A stretch of DNA of 54,818 nucleotides, from NCBI GenBank assembly GCA_041658785.1, contig JBAZZL010000005.1:1-54818 (forward strand), in the 5' to 3' direction. The translations under genes and the position numbers were made by a program. This stretch comes from JAHJGG01 sp041658785. Its GTDB lineage: Bacteria > Patescibacteriota > Patescibacteriia > Magasanikbacterales > UBA922. The notes beneath the pieces were generated by a model, which saw nothing but the letters and a program-made list of their open reading frames with translations, searched no databases and had not been told where the DNA came from. Of the stretch, positions 1 through 7,333 are shown in pieces; positions within the stretch are counted from its first letter, which is position 1, and each line of letters begins with the position of its first letter.

Positions 1-2
1 TT

Positions 3-80
3 TATCGCGGCAGGATTGAAGAAATTTTACAAATGAATATTCCGGAGAAAGGGGAGTTTGTGGTTGTGATTTCTCAATGA
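3..80 (+). CDS. rsmI: RsmI-like 16S rRNA methyltransferase, C-terminal end only
   Basis: Only the last 25 codons are in the window, ending at a TGA at 78-80; the gene starts upstream of the left edge. The readable tail (YRGRIEEIL, then PEKGEFVVVI just before the stop) matches the usual end of RsmI, the tetrapyrrole-methylase-fold enzyme that 2'-O-methylates C1402 of 16S rRNA. The other two forward frames meet stops within 40 bases. The next gene is metG, which fits an informational-gene neighbourhood. With so few residues another methylase-fold protein cannot be excluded. Confidence 0.45.
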   Translation, partial: YRGRIEEILQMNIPEKGEFVVVISQ

Positions 81-90
81 AAAAGAAGAA

Positions 91-204
91 GCAACTCGAG
101 GCGAAACTCTCTTGAAACCGCGACTGCGGCGGCCACCCGGTGGGAATCGGGGGTGGGTGAGAGATGACGCTGGCAGGACATTGTGATAGTCCGCCTCGAG
201 TTGC
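91..204. other. Nested inverted-repeat element, possible structured RNA
   Basis: A perfect 13-bp inverted repeat (GCAACTCGAGGCG at 91-103, its complement at 192-204) encloses further nested pairing: CTCTC 107-111 with GAGAG 159-163, a small hairpin CCGC 118-121 / GCGG 126-129, and CCACCC 133-138 with GGGTGG 151-156. The nesting has no crossing pairs. It lies 10 bases after the upstream stop codon. It is GC-rich compared with its surroundings and has no poly-T tail on the plus strand, so a simple terminator is unlikely. No known RNA family was recognised. Confidence 0.4.
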
Positions 205-598
205 TCGTACGCCGCTGACAGATTTCCATCCGTTTCACCCTCCTTTCCTTCTTGGAAAACCAATTGACCGTTCTTTGATCATCCGGCGTATTTACTGTGC
301 CAGATAGGCATCGCTAGCCAACCCCGCATTGGTCAAGCGCCGGATTGCGCTTCCGGTTTCGATTCGGTCCACACCGCTATTGGTGAGCATGGGCCTTTCC
401 GCGCAGGAAGCTCTACGTGTCCGCCTGATATTCGGCGGTTTGACGCGCTATGCGCGGCCATCGATTGCCAGCTTTTCTGTCCACAGCGCTATTATTATAG
501 ACGCATTAGACAGGAATAGACAGATGATTTTTGTCAATATTAGACTGTTGATAAGGTGTTAGCATATTTTGCCAATAATGAATTTAAATGAATTTATT
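205..598. other. Intergenic stretch, no gene recognised
   Basis: About 390 bases between the palindromic element and the repeats upstream of metG. A 77-codon frame on the plus strand (329-562) has no recognisable domain, an atypical composition and no ribosome binding site, and was not accepted. I looked for a T-box or S-box leader that would suit metG and saw no matching conserved blocks. The right third turns AT-rich and could hold the metG promoter, but no convincing -35/-10 pair was found. Confidence 0.5.
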
Positions 599-706
599 CC
601 CCATGAGCTTGCTCTGGGGTTTCCTTGCAAGGAAGAGTTTGAGAAACCATCGGTTTCTCAATAATGTACTTCCTTTTGGGATACCCCGTCAGCTTGCTGC
701 GGGGTC
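599..706. repeat. Cluster of small palindromes upstream of metG
   Basis: Two related hairpins, CCCC-N13-GGGG around 599-618 and ACCCC-N13-GGGGT around 683-705, share the core AGCTTGCT. A third hairpin between them pairs GAGAAACC with GGTTTCTC (641-660). A related core, GAGCTTGCTCTGGGG, recurs at 47774-47788, so this is a dispersed repeat. These bases are translated if metG is started at 588, which is one reason to prefer the later start codon. Confidence 0.6.
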
Positions 707-728
707 GTTCATTGAATTTAATAGATTT

Positions 729-2261
729 ATGTCCAAATCATTTTATATCACCACCACCCTGCCTTATGTCAATGCCAAGCCGCATATTGGTTTTGCTTTG
801 GAAATCATTCAGGCAGATGTGATTGCCCGTTATCATCGATTGCTCGGGGACGAGGTGTTGTTCAACACCGGCACAGATGAGCATGGATTAAAGATTTATC
901 GAAACGCGCAAGAGGCGGGAGTGGATACGCAAAAATACTGCGATGAAAACGCTGCCCAGTTTGACGCGCTTAAAACCGCATTAAATTTGAGTTATGACAA
1001 ATTCATTCGCACCACTGACCCGCGCCATGAGCAGGCGGCGCAGGAGATGTGGCGGCGGTGCGAGGCAAACGGCGATATTTATAAAAAAACCTATCAGGTC
1101 AAATATTGCGTGGGGTGCGAGTTGGAAAAAACCGATTCTGAACTTGCAGACGGCAGGTGTCCAATTCATCCCAATCTGGAATTGGAATTGATTGATGAGG
1201 AAAATTATTTTTTTTGTTTTTCCAAATATCAAGAGCAGTTGTTAAAATTATACGCTGATAATCCTGATTTTGTTATTCCAAAAAATCGGTTGGAAGAGAT
1301 TAAAAATTTTGCGGCTGCTGGATTGCAAGACTTCAGTATTTCCAGATTGAAAGAAAAAATGCCTTGGGGCGTATTGGTGCCGAATGATCCGGATCAAGTG
1401 ATGTATGTCTGGTTTGACGCATTGACAAATTACATTAGCACGCTTGGCTGGCCTGTCTCCGCCCCTGACGGGGTTGCGCCAGGCAAGCCTAATGATTTTG
1501 AACGTTTTTGGCCTGGAATACAGGTGGCGGGCAAAGATAATTTGAGACAACAGAGCGCGATGTGGCAGGCGATGCTAATGTCGGCCGGCCTTGAGCCGTC
1601 AAAACAGATTTTTATCCACGGTTTTATTACTGCCGAAGGTCAAAAGATGTCTAAAAGTTTAGGCAATGTGGTTGATCCATTTGAAATGGTAAAAAAATAT
1701 GGGACTGATGCTGTCCGTTATTATTTATTAGGCGCATTGCCCAGTTGTGAGGATGGAGATTGGTCGCAGGAACGTTTTGAAGAATACTATACCGCGCATC
1801 TTGTGAATGGCGCGGGGAATTTGACTTCACGGATTTTAACAATGCTTGAGAAATATGCTGACAGCCGTATACCAGAAATAGCCGAAGATATTTTTGATAC
1901 CAAGACTTTTTGGGATAATTATGAAGATACTTTGGAAAATTTCGCGTTTGATGAAAATATTAAATATGTGAATTTTTTAGTGTCGGCCGGTGATGGATTG
2001 ATTTCCGAGCAAAAGCCGTGGGAGAAAGCCAAAGCAGGGGAGGATATTTCTTTCTTGCTTTACCAACTTGCTGAATGTTTACGCCACATTGGGTTGGCGC
2101 TACTCTCAGTTATTCCAGAAGCAGGGGAAAAGATTTTGAGTTCGCTGGGTGTAAATGTAAAAAGTTTAGAGGAGCTGAAGAAAGAGAAAGAGTGGGGGAG
2201 ATTGAAAAAAGGGACACAGGTGAAAAAAGGAGAGGTGTTGTTTCCGAGGTTGGGTAAATAG
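729..2261 (+). CDS. metG: Methionyl-tRNA synthetase
   Basis: Class I aminoacyl-tRNA synthetase charging tRNA-Met in the cytoplasm. The 510-residue product starts MSKSFYITTTLPYVNAKPH and carries the HIGH-type motif HIGF (19-22), one zinc knuckle (C127, C130, C144, H147) and KMSKS at 306-310. A helical anticodon-binding domain follows to the end. No C-terminal tRNA-binding (EMAP-like) domain is present, so this is the short bacterial form. The frame is open back to 588, but the extra 47 residues come from dispersed palindromic repeats and do not belong to the family, so 729 is chosen. Around residues 240-255 a short palindrome-derived stretch (bases 1451-1484, CCCC-TGAC-GGGG core) seems inserted between conserved blocks. 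Confidence 0.95.
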   Translation: MSKSFYITTTLPYVNAKPHIGFALEIIQADVIARYHRLLGDEVLFNTGTDEHGLKIYRNAQEAGVDTQKYCDENAAQFDALKTALNLSYDKFIRTTDPRHEQAAQEMWRRCEANGDIYKKTYQVKYCVGCELEKTDSELADGRCPIHPNLELELIDEENYFFCFSKYQEQLLKLYADNPDFVIPKNRLEEIKNFAAAGLQDFSISRLKEKMPWGVLVPNDPDQVMYVWFDALTNYISTLGWPVSAPDGVAPGKPNDFERFWPGIQVAGKDNLRQQSAMWQAMLMSAGLEPSKQIFIHGFITAEGQKMSKSLGNVVDPFEMVKKYGTDAVRYYLLGALPSCEDGDWSQERFEEYYTAHLVNGAGNLTSRILTMLEKYADSRIPEIAEDIFDTKTFWDNYEDTLENFAFDENIKYVNFLVSAGDGLISEQKPWEKAKAGEDISFLLYQLAECLRHIGLALLSVIPEAGEKILSSLGVNVKSLEELKKEKEWGRLKKGTQVKKGEVLFPRLGK

Positions 2262-2394
2262 TTTTGCTTATTTTACATAAAAAAAAGCGAGACAGCCAGA
2301 TCGCGTTTGGGATGTTTTTGACTGTGGCGACGTTTGTTAGTATATTTTGGGGAGGAGAATTACTTAACTGGTATCTTGGTTTGATTGTTTGAAA

Positions 2395-2870
2395 ATAGCA
2401 CACAGATTCACCATGATGACCAGGATTGACCATGATTTTTTCTCCATATGATAGAGGAGGAACATATAAATATAATAACTGGAAAGATAATCAAGGCGTA
2501 TTATAATGTTTATAACATACTGGGTCATGGTTTTCTGGAAAAAGTTTATGAAAATGGAATGATTTTAGAATTACCGAGACTGGGTCTTCATGGCAGGCGA
2601 CAGGCGCCAATTAAAGTTTATTATCTGGGTGATGAAATTGGTCTGTATTATGCCGATATTGTTGTAGAGGATTTAGTGATTGTAGAAATTAAAGCGGCTG
2701 AAAATTTATGTCCTGAACATGAGGCTCAACTTCTAAATTATTTACAAGCAACAGAGATGGAATATGGATTATTATTAAATTTTGGTAAAATTCCTCAAAT
2801 AAAAAGAAAAGTATGGACAAACACATATCATGGAAAATCTGAGGCAAATCCTGGTTAATCTGTGTACTAT
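2395..2870. repeat. Inverted-arm element enclosing a GxxExxY gene
   Basis: The left arm (2395-2441, starting ATAGCACACAGATT and containing two CCATGAT words) and the right arm (2827-2870, ending AATCTGTGTACTAT) are imperfect inverted repeats of each other, 40-odd bases long, with shared words CACAGATT, CCAGGATT and CCATGAT. The only content between them is the GxxExxY gene, whose last codons lie in the right arm. The right arm ends 5 bases before the ligA start. A transcript through here could fold into a long stem with the ORF in the loop, as in 23S rRNA intervening sequences. Confidence 0.6.
2448..2858 (+). CDS. GxxExxY family protein
   Basis: A 136-residue protein with the family signature GHGFLEKVY (G-x-x-E-x-x-Y type) near residue 26. 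A PD-(D/E)XK-like core follows: YYADIVVEDLVIVEIKA, giving D, then E-x-K. The family (PDDEXK_3-like) is common in environmental genomes; its nuclease activity is inferred from the fold and its role is unknown. The gene sits wholly between two inverted arms, and its C-terminal codons (HGKSEANPG) are encoded by the right arm. There is no clear ribosome binding site. A second family member is at 8846-9250 in a similar arm pair of different sequence. Confidence 0.8.
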   Translation: MIEEEHINIITGKIIKAYYNVYNILGHGFLEKVYENGMILELPRLGLHGRRQAPIKVYYLGDEIGLYYADIVVEDLVIVEIKAAENLCPEHEAQLLNYLQATEMEYGLLLNFGKIPQIKRKVWTNTYHGKSEANPG

Positions 2871-2875
2871 TAATT

Positions 2876-4990
2876 ATGGCAGATAATATTAAGTCAAAAT
2901 TAAATCGTTTGCGCGCCCAAATAGACGACCTCCGTTACCGTTATCATGTTCTTAATGATCCGGAAGTGACGGATAAAATGTACGAGGGGCTGATGGATGA
3001 ATTGCGTAAGATTGAGCAAGAGCATCCGGAGTTAATAACTCCAGATTCGCCAACCCAGCGGGTAGCCGGCAAGCCGCTGGACGAGTTTAAAAAAATCACC
3101 CACACGATTCCGCAGTGGTCGTTTAATGACGCGTTTAATGAAAAGGATATTACGAATTGGATTGAGAGAATTTCACGAATGCTATCCCGCAGCGAGCGGG
3201 ATCCCGCTGTGGCGGGAGAAAAAGAATACGGTTCAGTGCAGGCAGATTTGAATTATACTTGTGAATTAAAAATAGACGGTCTGCATATTGTCTTGACTTA
3301 TGAAAAAGGACTATTAAAAACCGCGGCAACGCGGGGAGATGGAAAAGTGGGAGAGGATGTAACGCAGAATATCAGAACTATTCAGTCAGTGCCTTTGAGA
3401 TTGAAAGAACCGGTTAATCTGATTGCCGAGGGCGAGGTGTGGCTGTCGGATAAAATGTTGAAAAAGATTAATGATCAAAGATTAAAGATTAACGAACCGG
3501 CTTTTGCGAATCCAAGAAACGCGGCGGCCGGGACGATACGGCAATTAGATCCAAAGATTGTGGCCGAGAGGAAACTGTCTCTTACCACCTATGACGTGTC
3601 AAAGATTGGGACAAAGATTGAAAGATTAAAAGATTATAAGATTAGTGTTGAAACCCAGGCGGGGGAATTGAAATTATTGAAGGATTTAGGTTTTTCAACA
3701 GATGAAGATTGGCGAGTGTGTAAAACCCAGACAGAAATTTTTAAAATGTATGATTATTGGAAAGAGCATCGGCATAAAAAGCCGTTTTGGATAGACGGGC
3801 TGGTTATCAAAGTTAATCAGAAAAAATATCAGGACGCGCTGGGATTTACCGGCAAGGCGCCGCGGTGGGCCATCGCGCTCAAATTTCCGGCAGAGCAAGG
3901 GACGACTAAAATCAAAGATATTTTTGTCCAAGTGGGCAGAACAGGCGCTTTGACTCCGGTCGCTCTGATGGAGCCGGTGCAATTGGCCGGAACAACAGTA
4001 ACGCACGCGACGTTGCATAATTTTGATGAGATTAAACGATTGGATGTGCGGATCGGGGACACGGTTGTCGTGGAAAAAGCCGGGGAGATAATTCCGAAGG
4101 TGGTTAGAGTTTTAGAGAAGATGAGGACGGGAAAAGAATTGAAGATTAAAAGATTAAAAGATTGCCCGATTTGCGGTTCGCCAGTAGAACAAAAAATTGT
4201 TGGAGACAAGAAGAAAGAGTTGTCGGCCGCGTTGTTTTGCGCTAATCCAAAATGCTACGCGCAAGAGTTGGAACGGATAATCCACTTTGTCAGCAAAAAA
4301 GCGTTTGATATTGATGGCTTGGGAGAAAAAATTGTGGAACAATTGATTGACGAGGGATTGATAAAAAATCCAGCGGATATTTTTTCTCTGACTAAAGGCG
4401 ATCTTGAGCCATTGGAAAGATTCGCTGAAAAATCAGCCGAGAATTTGGTTAAGGCGATTGAGAAAGCGAAAAGCGTAACTTTGCCGCGATTTATTTTTGG
4501 TTTAGGAATTCGTCACGTTGGCGAAGAGACGGCGATTGCGCTTGCAAACCAGTTCAAGAATATTGAAAAATTAATGAAAGCAACCAACGAAGAACTTGAG
4601 GCAGTAGAAGATGTGGGCCCGCGCGTTTCTGAATCGATTTTTGAATATTTTAAAAATAAAGAGAGCAAAAAGCTAGTTGAGGAATTAATAAGTAATGGGG
4701 TTAAGATAAAGAAACAGGAGAAAATAGAAACTGGGAACCCTGGGTCCGGGTCAAAGGACTTGAAACTGGCGGGAAAAACGTTCGTTTTGACTGGGACGCT
4801 TTCTTCGCTGTCGCGAGATGAAGCAAAAGAAAAAATTCGCCAGTTGGGCGGAAGCGTTTCGGGGTCGGTGAGCAAAAATACGGACTATGTGGTGGCCGGC
4901 GAGAATCCGGGTAGCAAGTTGGACAGGGCGAGGGAGTTGGGGGTTAAGGTATTGTCGGAGGGGGAGTTTAAGAAGTTTTTGGGAGTTTAA
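2876..4990 (+). CDS. ligA: NAD-dependent DNA ligase
   Basis: Seals nicks in replication and repair using NAD+. The 704-residue protein has the Ia and adenylation domains with the active-site lysine in KIDG (K132). It continues through the OB fold, a four-cysteine zinc site (CPICG near 430 and CANPKC), helix-hairpin-helix repeats and a C-terminal BRCT domain from about residue 629. It is slightly longer than usual because a double palindrome (3186-3217) adds about 15-20 residues just before the adenylation motif. Runs of AAGATTAAAAGATT-like sequence (about 3470, 3620 and 4142) encode lysine-rich stretches. The start at 2876 directly follows the arm of the GxxExxY element. Confidence 0.96.
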   Translation: MADNIKSKLNRLRAQIDDLRYRYHVLNDPEVTDKMYEGLMDELRKIEQEHPELITPDSPTQRVAGKPLDEFKKITHTIPQWSFNDAFNEKDITNWIERISRMLSRSERDPAVAGEKEYGSVQADLNYTCELKIDGLHIVLTYEKGLLKTAATRGDGKVGEDVTQNIRTIQSVPLRLKEPVNLIAEGEVWLSDKMLKKINDQRLKINEPAFANPRNAAAGTIRQLDPKIVAERKLSLTTYDVSKIGTKIERLKDYKISVETQAGELKLLKDLGFSTDEDWRVCKTQTEIFKMYDYWKEHRHKKPFWIDGLVIKVNQKKYQDALGFTGKAPRWAIALKFPAEQGTTKIKDIFVQVGRTGALTPVALMEPVQLAGTTVTHATLHNFDEIKRLDVRIGDTVVVEKAGEIIPKVVRVLEKMRTGKELKIKRLKDCPICGSPVEQKIVGDKKKELSAALFCANPKCYAQELERIIHFVSKKAFDIDGLGEKIVEQLIDEGLIKNPADIFSLTKGDLEPLERFAEKSAENLVKAIEKAKSVTLPRFIFGLGIRHVGEETAIALANQFKNIEKLMKATNEELEAVEDVGPRVSESIFEYFKNKESKKLVEELISNGVKIKKQEKIETGNPGSGSKDLKLAGKTFVLTGTLSSLSRDEAKEKIRQLGGSVSGSVSKNTDYVVAGENPGSKLDRARELGVKVLSEGEFKKFLGV
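3186..3217. repeat. Double palindrome inserted in frame in ligA
   Basis: Two adjacent hairpins, CCCGC 3186-3190 / GCGGG 3196-3200 and TCCCGC 3202-3207 / GCGGGA 3212-3217, sit in the ligA frame. They encode about 11 residues in a segment (LSRSERDPAVAGEKEYG) that has no counterpart between the Ia domain and the KIDG motif of ordinary LigA. The reading frame is kept. This resembles the Rickettsia palindromic elements, which insert into proteins without breaking them. Confidence 0.6.
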
Positions 4991-5004
4991 ATTAGCAAGA
5001 TAGA

Positions 5005-5044
5005 TACACGGATTTAACGAATTCAACGAATCTGAACGGATTAA
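5005..5044. repeat. Solo arm of the ACACGGATTTAACGAA repeat family
   Basis: The bases after ligA carry the left-arm words ACACGGATTTAACGAA, TTCAACGAA and ACGGATT, as in the complete hairpins at 7248-7329 and 23402-23483. No matching right arm follows. It is probably a decayed or half copy. Confidence 0.6.
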
Positions 5045-5088
5045 AAGTGGCGATCTCGTTATTTATAGATAATAAAAAATGATTGAGT

Positions 5089-5234
5089 GCGAAGCGCCGC
5101 GCTCCTGTCGGTTATCGGCGGGAGGCATGAGTAAGGAACCGCCGAAGATTGACAGAAGCGCGGCAGGCCCGAAGGCCAGACCGGCTGGTGTTCCACGGAA
5201 GCTCTTCTTGAGCTTCCACCGCCGGCCGCTTCGC
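5089..5234. ncRNA. Multi-branched palindromic element, candidate structured RNA
   Basis: An outer stem, GCGAAGCG 5089-5096 with CGCTTCGC 5227-5234, encloses three branches that pair without conflict. Branch 1 is CCGCGC 5097-5102 / GCGCGG 5158-5163, continued by CTGTC 5105-5109 / GACAG 5151-5155 and CGGCGG 5116-5121 / CCGCCG 5139-5144. Branch 2 is the tetraloop hairpin GGCC-CGAA-GGCC, 5166-5177. Branch 3 is CCGGC 5181-5185 / GCCGG 5221-5225, with GGTG/CACC and the hairpin GGAAGCTC 5197-5204 / GAGCTTCC 5210-5217. A T-rich run follows (5238-5245). No known RNA family was recognised; it may instead be nested mobile palindromes. Strand is unknown. Confidence 0.4.
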
Positions 5235-5278
5235 TTATTCTTTTTAACATAATTTTTTAGTAATGTAAAGGCGCTTTT

Positions 5279-6559
5279 ATGTCAGAAAGAAGAACAATTC
5301 CACCGCGGGAAACAACAAATGGCGGTGGCGATGGGAGGATAACCAGGAGACAGGCGATGTTAGGCGTTTTGGGCGCAGTGGTTCTTCCGGCTGGGGCGGT
5401 GTTGGGAGAACAATGGCGCAAGGCCAAGGCCAGAGAAGAAGCGGGCCGAGGAGGGCGCGGCGTTCGCGGCGATGGTGAGGCGGCTGGTGAGTTCAGAAAA
5501 GAAAGTGAAGAAAATGCCGCGGAAGAAGATGCGATAAGTTTGTTTGCGGAATTGGTTGAAATTCATCCTGAATTGGAAGAAGCGCCGCATTTGCTTTTAA
5601 CTGATGAAAGATATGAGGAAGACAGGGAAACCCGCCGTTTTTTTGACGCGGCGGCGTATGATCAGCTGGTCGCTCTCCGCGTTGTCCGAGGTTCCGATGT
5701 CAGCGAGCGGCGAGAATACCTTGATCCGCGCCTGACGGAATTATGGCGGAATAAATTAGACCTGATGGAAGGAGACGACGCGGAGATTTGCGGGCGGATA
5801 ATGAAAGCGATCGCCGAAGAACCGCCGGAAAAGATTTTATTTTTTGAAAACATTTTACGGCCGACGGGCAGGCATTGCGACGAAATTCGCGCGTATTTTT
5901 CCGACCACCATTCGGATGACCGGTTTTTTAATGACATGATTGACAACAAACTGATCATCGCTCTTTCCGTTCATGAGCTTTTGCCCAGAGAATATGAAAA
6001 TTCATACGGCAGAATCGCCGTTTATAAAGCGCTTATCAGGGCGGGATTTCAGCCCCAACGGGTACCTTCCGCTTCCACGGATACGTTGTCTTTTGGCGCG
6101 GTCCAGATGTCGCGCGGGACTTATGAAGAAGATGATAGTTTTAACGAATTGAGAGAAAATTTTGGCCTGCCGGAACACACTCAAGACTGTCTGTCGCTTG
6201 ACGAACAGCTTCGCGCCGCCGCCCTGTTGCAGTTTCGCAATCTGCGGCGGTTATTGCATGGGCTTTCGGAAGGAGAACGGCGATCATTTACCGATCTTTT
6301 TGAGTCCGCGCGGATAGAAGAGAAACAAAAATTTTTGGCTTCTGTCCTCGGGGCCTATCATCATACGCCCAGGCGGGCAAGAGAGGCCTTTCAATCGTTA
6401 TTCGCGGGCGAGTCAATAGCTGAGCTTGCGTCACTACCCGACGCGCAACAAGCGTTTTTTTCCGCGCTCGCGCCCGAAGCGTCAAACGACAACGGCCGCG
6501 AAATCACCCGCCTTTATGCCGAGTGGATGGATAAGTTGGTTGGGGAGTTGCAGCCGTAA
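5279..6559 (+). CDS. Tat-signal exported protein, possible lysozyme-like fold
   Basis: A 426-residue protein with a twin-arginine type leader: TRRQAML at about residues 22-28, then a hydrophobic stretch to about residue 43. The mature part is rich in Glu, Arg and Ala. A segment near residues 255-275 (TDTLSFGAVQMSRGTYEE) resembles the S-x-G-x-x-Q-M block of lytic transglycosylases and lysozymes, and a preceding HELLPREYENSYG region could supply a catalytic Glu. This similarity is weak and comes only from reading the motif. It would fit a periplasmic or wall-active enzyme. The gene is followed by a strong intrinsic terminator and seems monocistronic. A Tat leader is notable because many reduced genomes lack Tat. 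Confidence 0.6.
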   Translation: MSERRTIPPRETTNGGGDGRITRRQAMLGVLGAVVLPAGAVLGEQWRKAKAREEAGRGGRGVRGDGEAAGEFRKESEENAAEEDAISLFAELVEIHPELEEAPHLLLTDERYEEDRETRRFFDAAAYDQLVALRVVRGSDVSERREYLDPRLTELWRNKLDLMEGDDAEICGRIMKAIAEEPPEKILFFENILRPTGRHCDEIRAYFSDHHSDDRFFNDMIDNKLIIALSVHELLPREYENSYGRIAVYKALIRAGFQPQRVPSASTDTLSFGAVQMSRGTYEEDDSFNELRENFGLPEHTQDCLSLDEQLRAAALLQFRNLRRLLHGLSEGERRSFTDLFESARIEEKQKFLASVLGAYHHTPRRAREAFQSLFAGESIAELASLPDAQQAFFSALAPEASNDNGREITRLYAEWMDKLVGELQP

Positions 6560-6574
6560 CAAACACCCAACACA

Positions 6575-6604
6575 AAACGCCCCGCATAACGCGGGCGTTT
6601 TTGT
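6575..6604 (+). terminator. Intrinsic terminator after the Tat-signal gene
   Basis: ACGCCCCGC and GCGGGCGT pair (one bulged C) around ATAAC, followed by a run of T residues (6598-6602, then TTTTTG). It starts 15 bases after the stop codon at 6559. Confidence 0.85.
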
Positions 6605-6622
6605 TTTTGAAAAAGGAATGAA

Positions 6623-6668
6623 GCGGCGGCCGGAGGGAGGTAGTTGAGTGGGAGTCCCCGGCCGCCGC
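6623..6668. repeat. 11-bp GC-rich hairpin
   Basis: GCGGCGGCCGG (6623-6633) pairs perfectly with CCGGCCGCCGC (6658-6668) around a 24-base purine-rich loop. No T-run follows. It is far more GC-rich than the flanks. Confidence 0.6.
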
Positions 6669-6765
6669 CTGCTCGGATCCATCGGAGATCCAAGCATTGA
6701 AAGAAATGTTACTCGGTTTATTAAAAAATATCAAGGGTTGCGGTGTGTACAAAGAAGAATTGAGG

Positions 6766-6838
6766 CCTCGCGGGGTTGAGGTCTCTGAATCCCAAACACC
6801 CACAGAATTATGGGTGTTGAGATTCTCACCCCGCAAGG
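6766..6838. repeat. Two-level hairpin upstream of gatC
   Basis: The outer arms CCTCGCGGGGTTGAG (6766-6780) and CTCACCCCGCAAGG (6825-6838) pair with few mismatches, and ACACCCA/TGGGTGT form an inner hairpin (6796-6819). A 76-codon frame through it (6697-6927) follows the palindrome and is not accepted as a gene. The rest of 6560-6948 holds no recognised gene; the gatC promoter is probably in its AT-rich right end. Confidence 0.55.
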
Positions 6839-6948
6839 CTGGTGTTATAGTTGCATTTTTGAAAATTAATGTCAAGCAGTTTGTAATAAAAGTGTCGCGG
6901 GCGTTTGCCAGTCTATTCGTTTTCTGATAAACTACTAATAATAAAACT

Positions 6949-7248
6949 ATGCCCGCGTTAACCCCGCAACAAGTCCAGCAAATCGCCCATCTAGCCCGGC
7001 TGGAACTCACAGAAGAAGAAAAACAAAGATACGCCGAACAAATCTCGGCGGTTTTAGATTATATGCAGATTTTGAACGAAGTAAATACCGATGATGTCGC
7101 TGAAACCTGCCAAGTTACCGGTTTGGAAGATGTGACGAGGGAGGATGAAGTTGTTGAGTGTGATAAGGAGACGAGGCAGATGTTATTAGATGCTTTTCCA
7201 GAGAAAAAAGGAAACCTGTTGAAGGTAAAAGGTGTTTTTGAAAGTTGA
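6949..7248 (+). CDS. gatC: Asp/Glu-tRNA amidotransferase subunit C
   Basis: Small helical-belt subunit that stabilises GatA and GatB in the amidotransferase converting Glu-tRNA(Gln) and Asp-tRNA(Asn) to the amidated forms. The 99-residue length and the blocks VQQIAHLARLELTEEEK, VLDYMQILNEV and a late F-P-E-K match the family. gatA follows after an 85-base hairpin that starts at the gatC stop codon. gatB is not in this window. Confidence 0.93.
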   Translation: MPALTPQQVQQIAHLARLELTEEEKQRYAEQISAVLDYMQILNEVNTDDVAETCQVTGLEDVTREDEVVECDKETRQMLLDAFPEKKGNLLKVKGVFES

Positions 7249-7329
7249 ATAGAACACGGATTGAACGAATTTAACGAATTTTAACGAATTCGTTCAGATT
7301 CGTTAAATTCGTTCAATCCGTGTTCTATT
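7248..7329. repeat. Perfect 32-bp hairpin filling the gatC-gatA junction
   Basis: The left arm 7248-7279 (starting AATAGAACACGGATTGAACG) is the exact reverse complement of 7298-7329; the loop is 18 bases. The left arm begins on the last base of the gatC stop codon, and the right arm ends 4 bases before the gatA ATG. Arms are built from repeated words ACGAATTTAACGAA. Related elements: 5005-5044, 23402-23483, 24191-24276. Confidence 0.9.
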
Positions 7330-7333
7330 ATTT

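Noticed and set aside
27..263. 78-codon minus-strand frame at the left edge
   Set aside because: It runs through the end of the rsmI-like gene and a palindromic element; no protein-like pattern.
300..380. A tRNA-like or T-box leader upstream of metG
   Set aside because: A GGTTTCGATTC word looks like a T-arm but no acceptor stem or anticodon arm can be drawn, and no T-box consensus blocks are present.
329..562. 77-codon plus-strand frame as a gene
   Set aside because: No domain, no ribosome binding site, odd composition; open by chance.
588..728. N-terminal extension of metG to the ATG at 588
   Set aside because: The 47 extra residues are encoded by dispersed palindromes and the family start MSKSFYITTTLPYVN begins at 729.
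6697..6927. 76-codon frame before gatC
   Set aside because: Half of it is the two arms of a hairpin; no conserved sequence.
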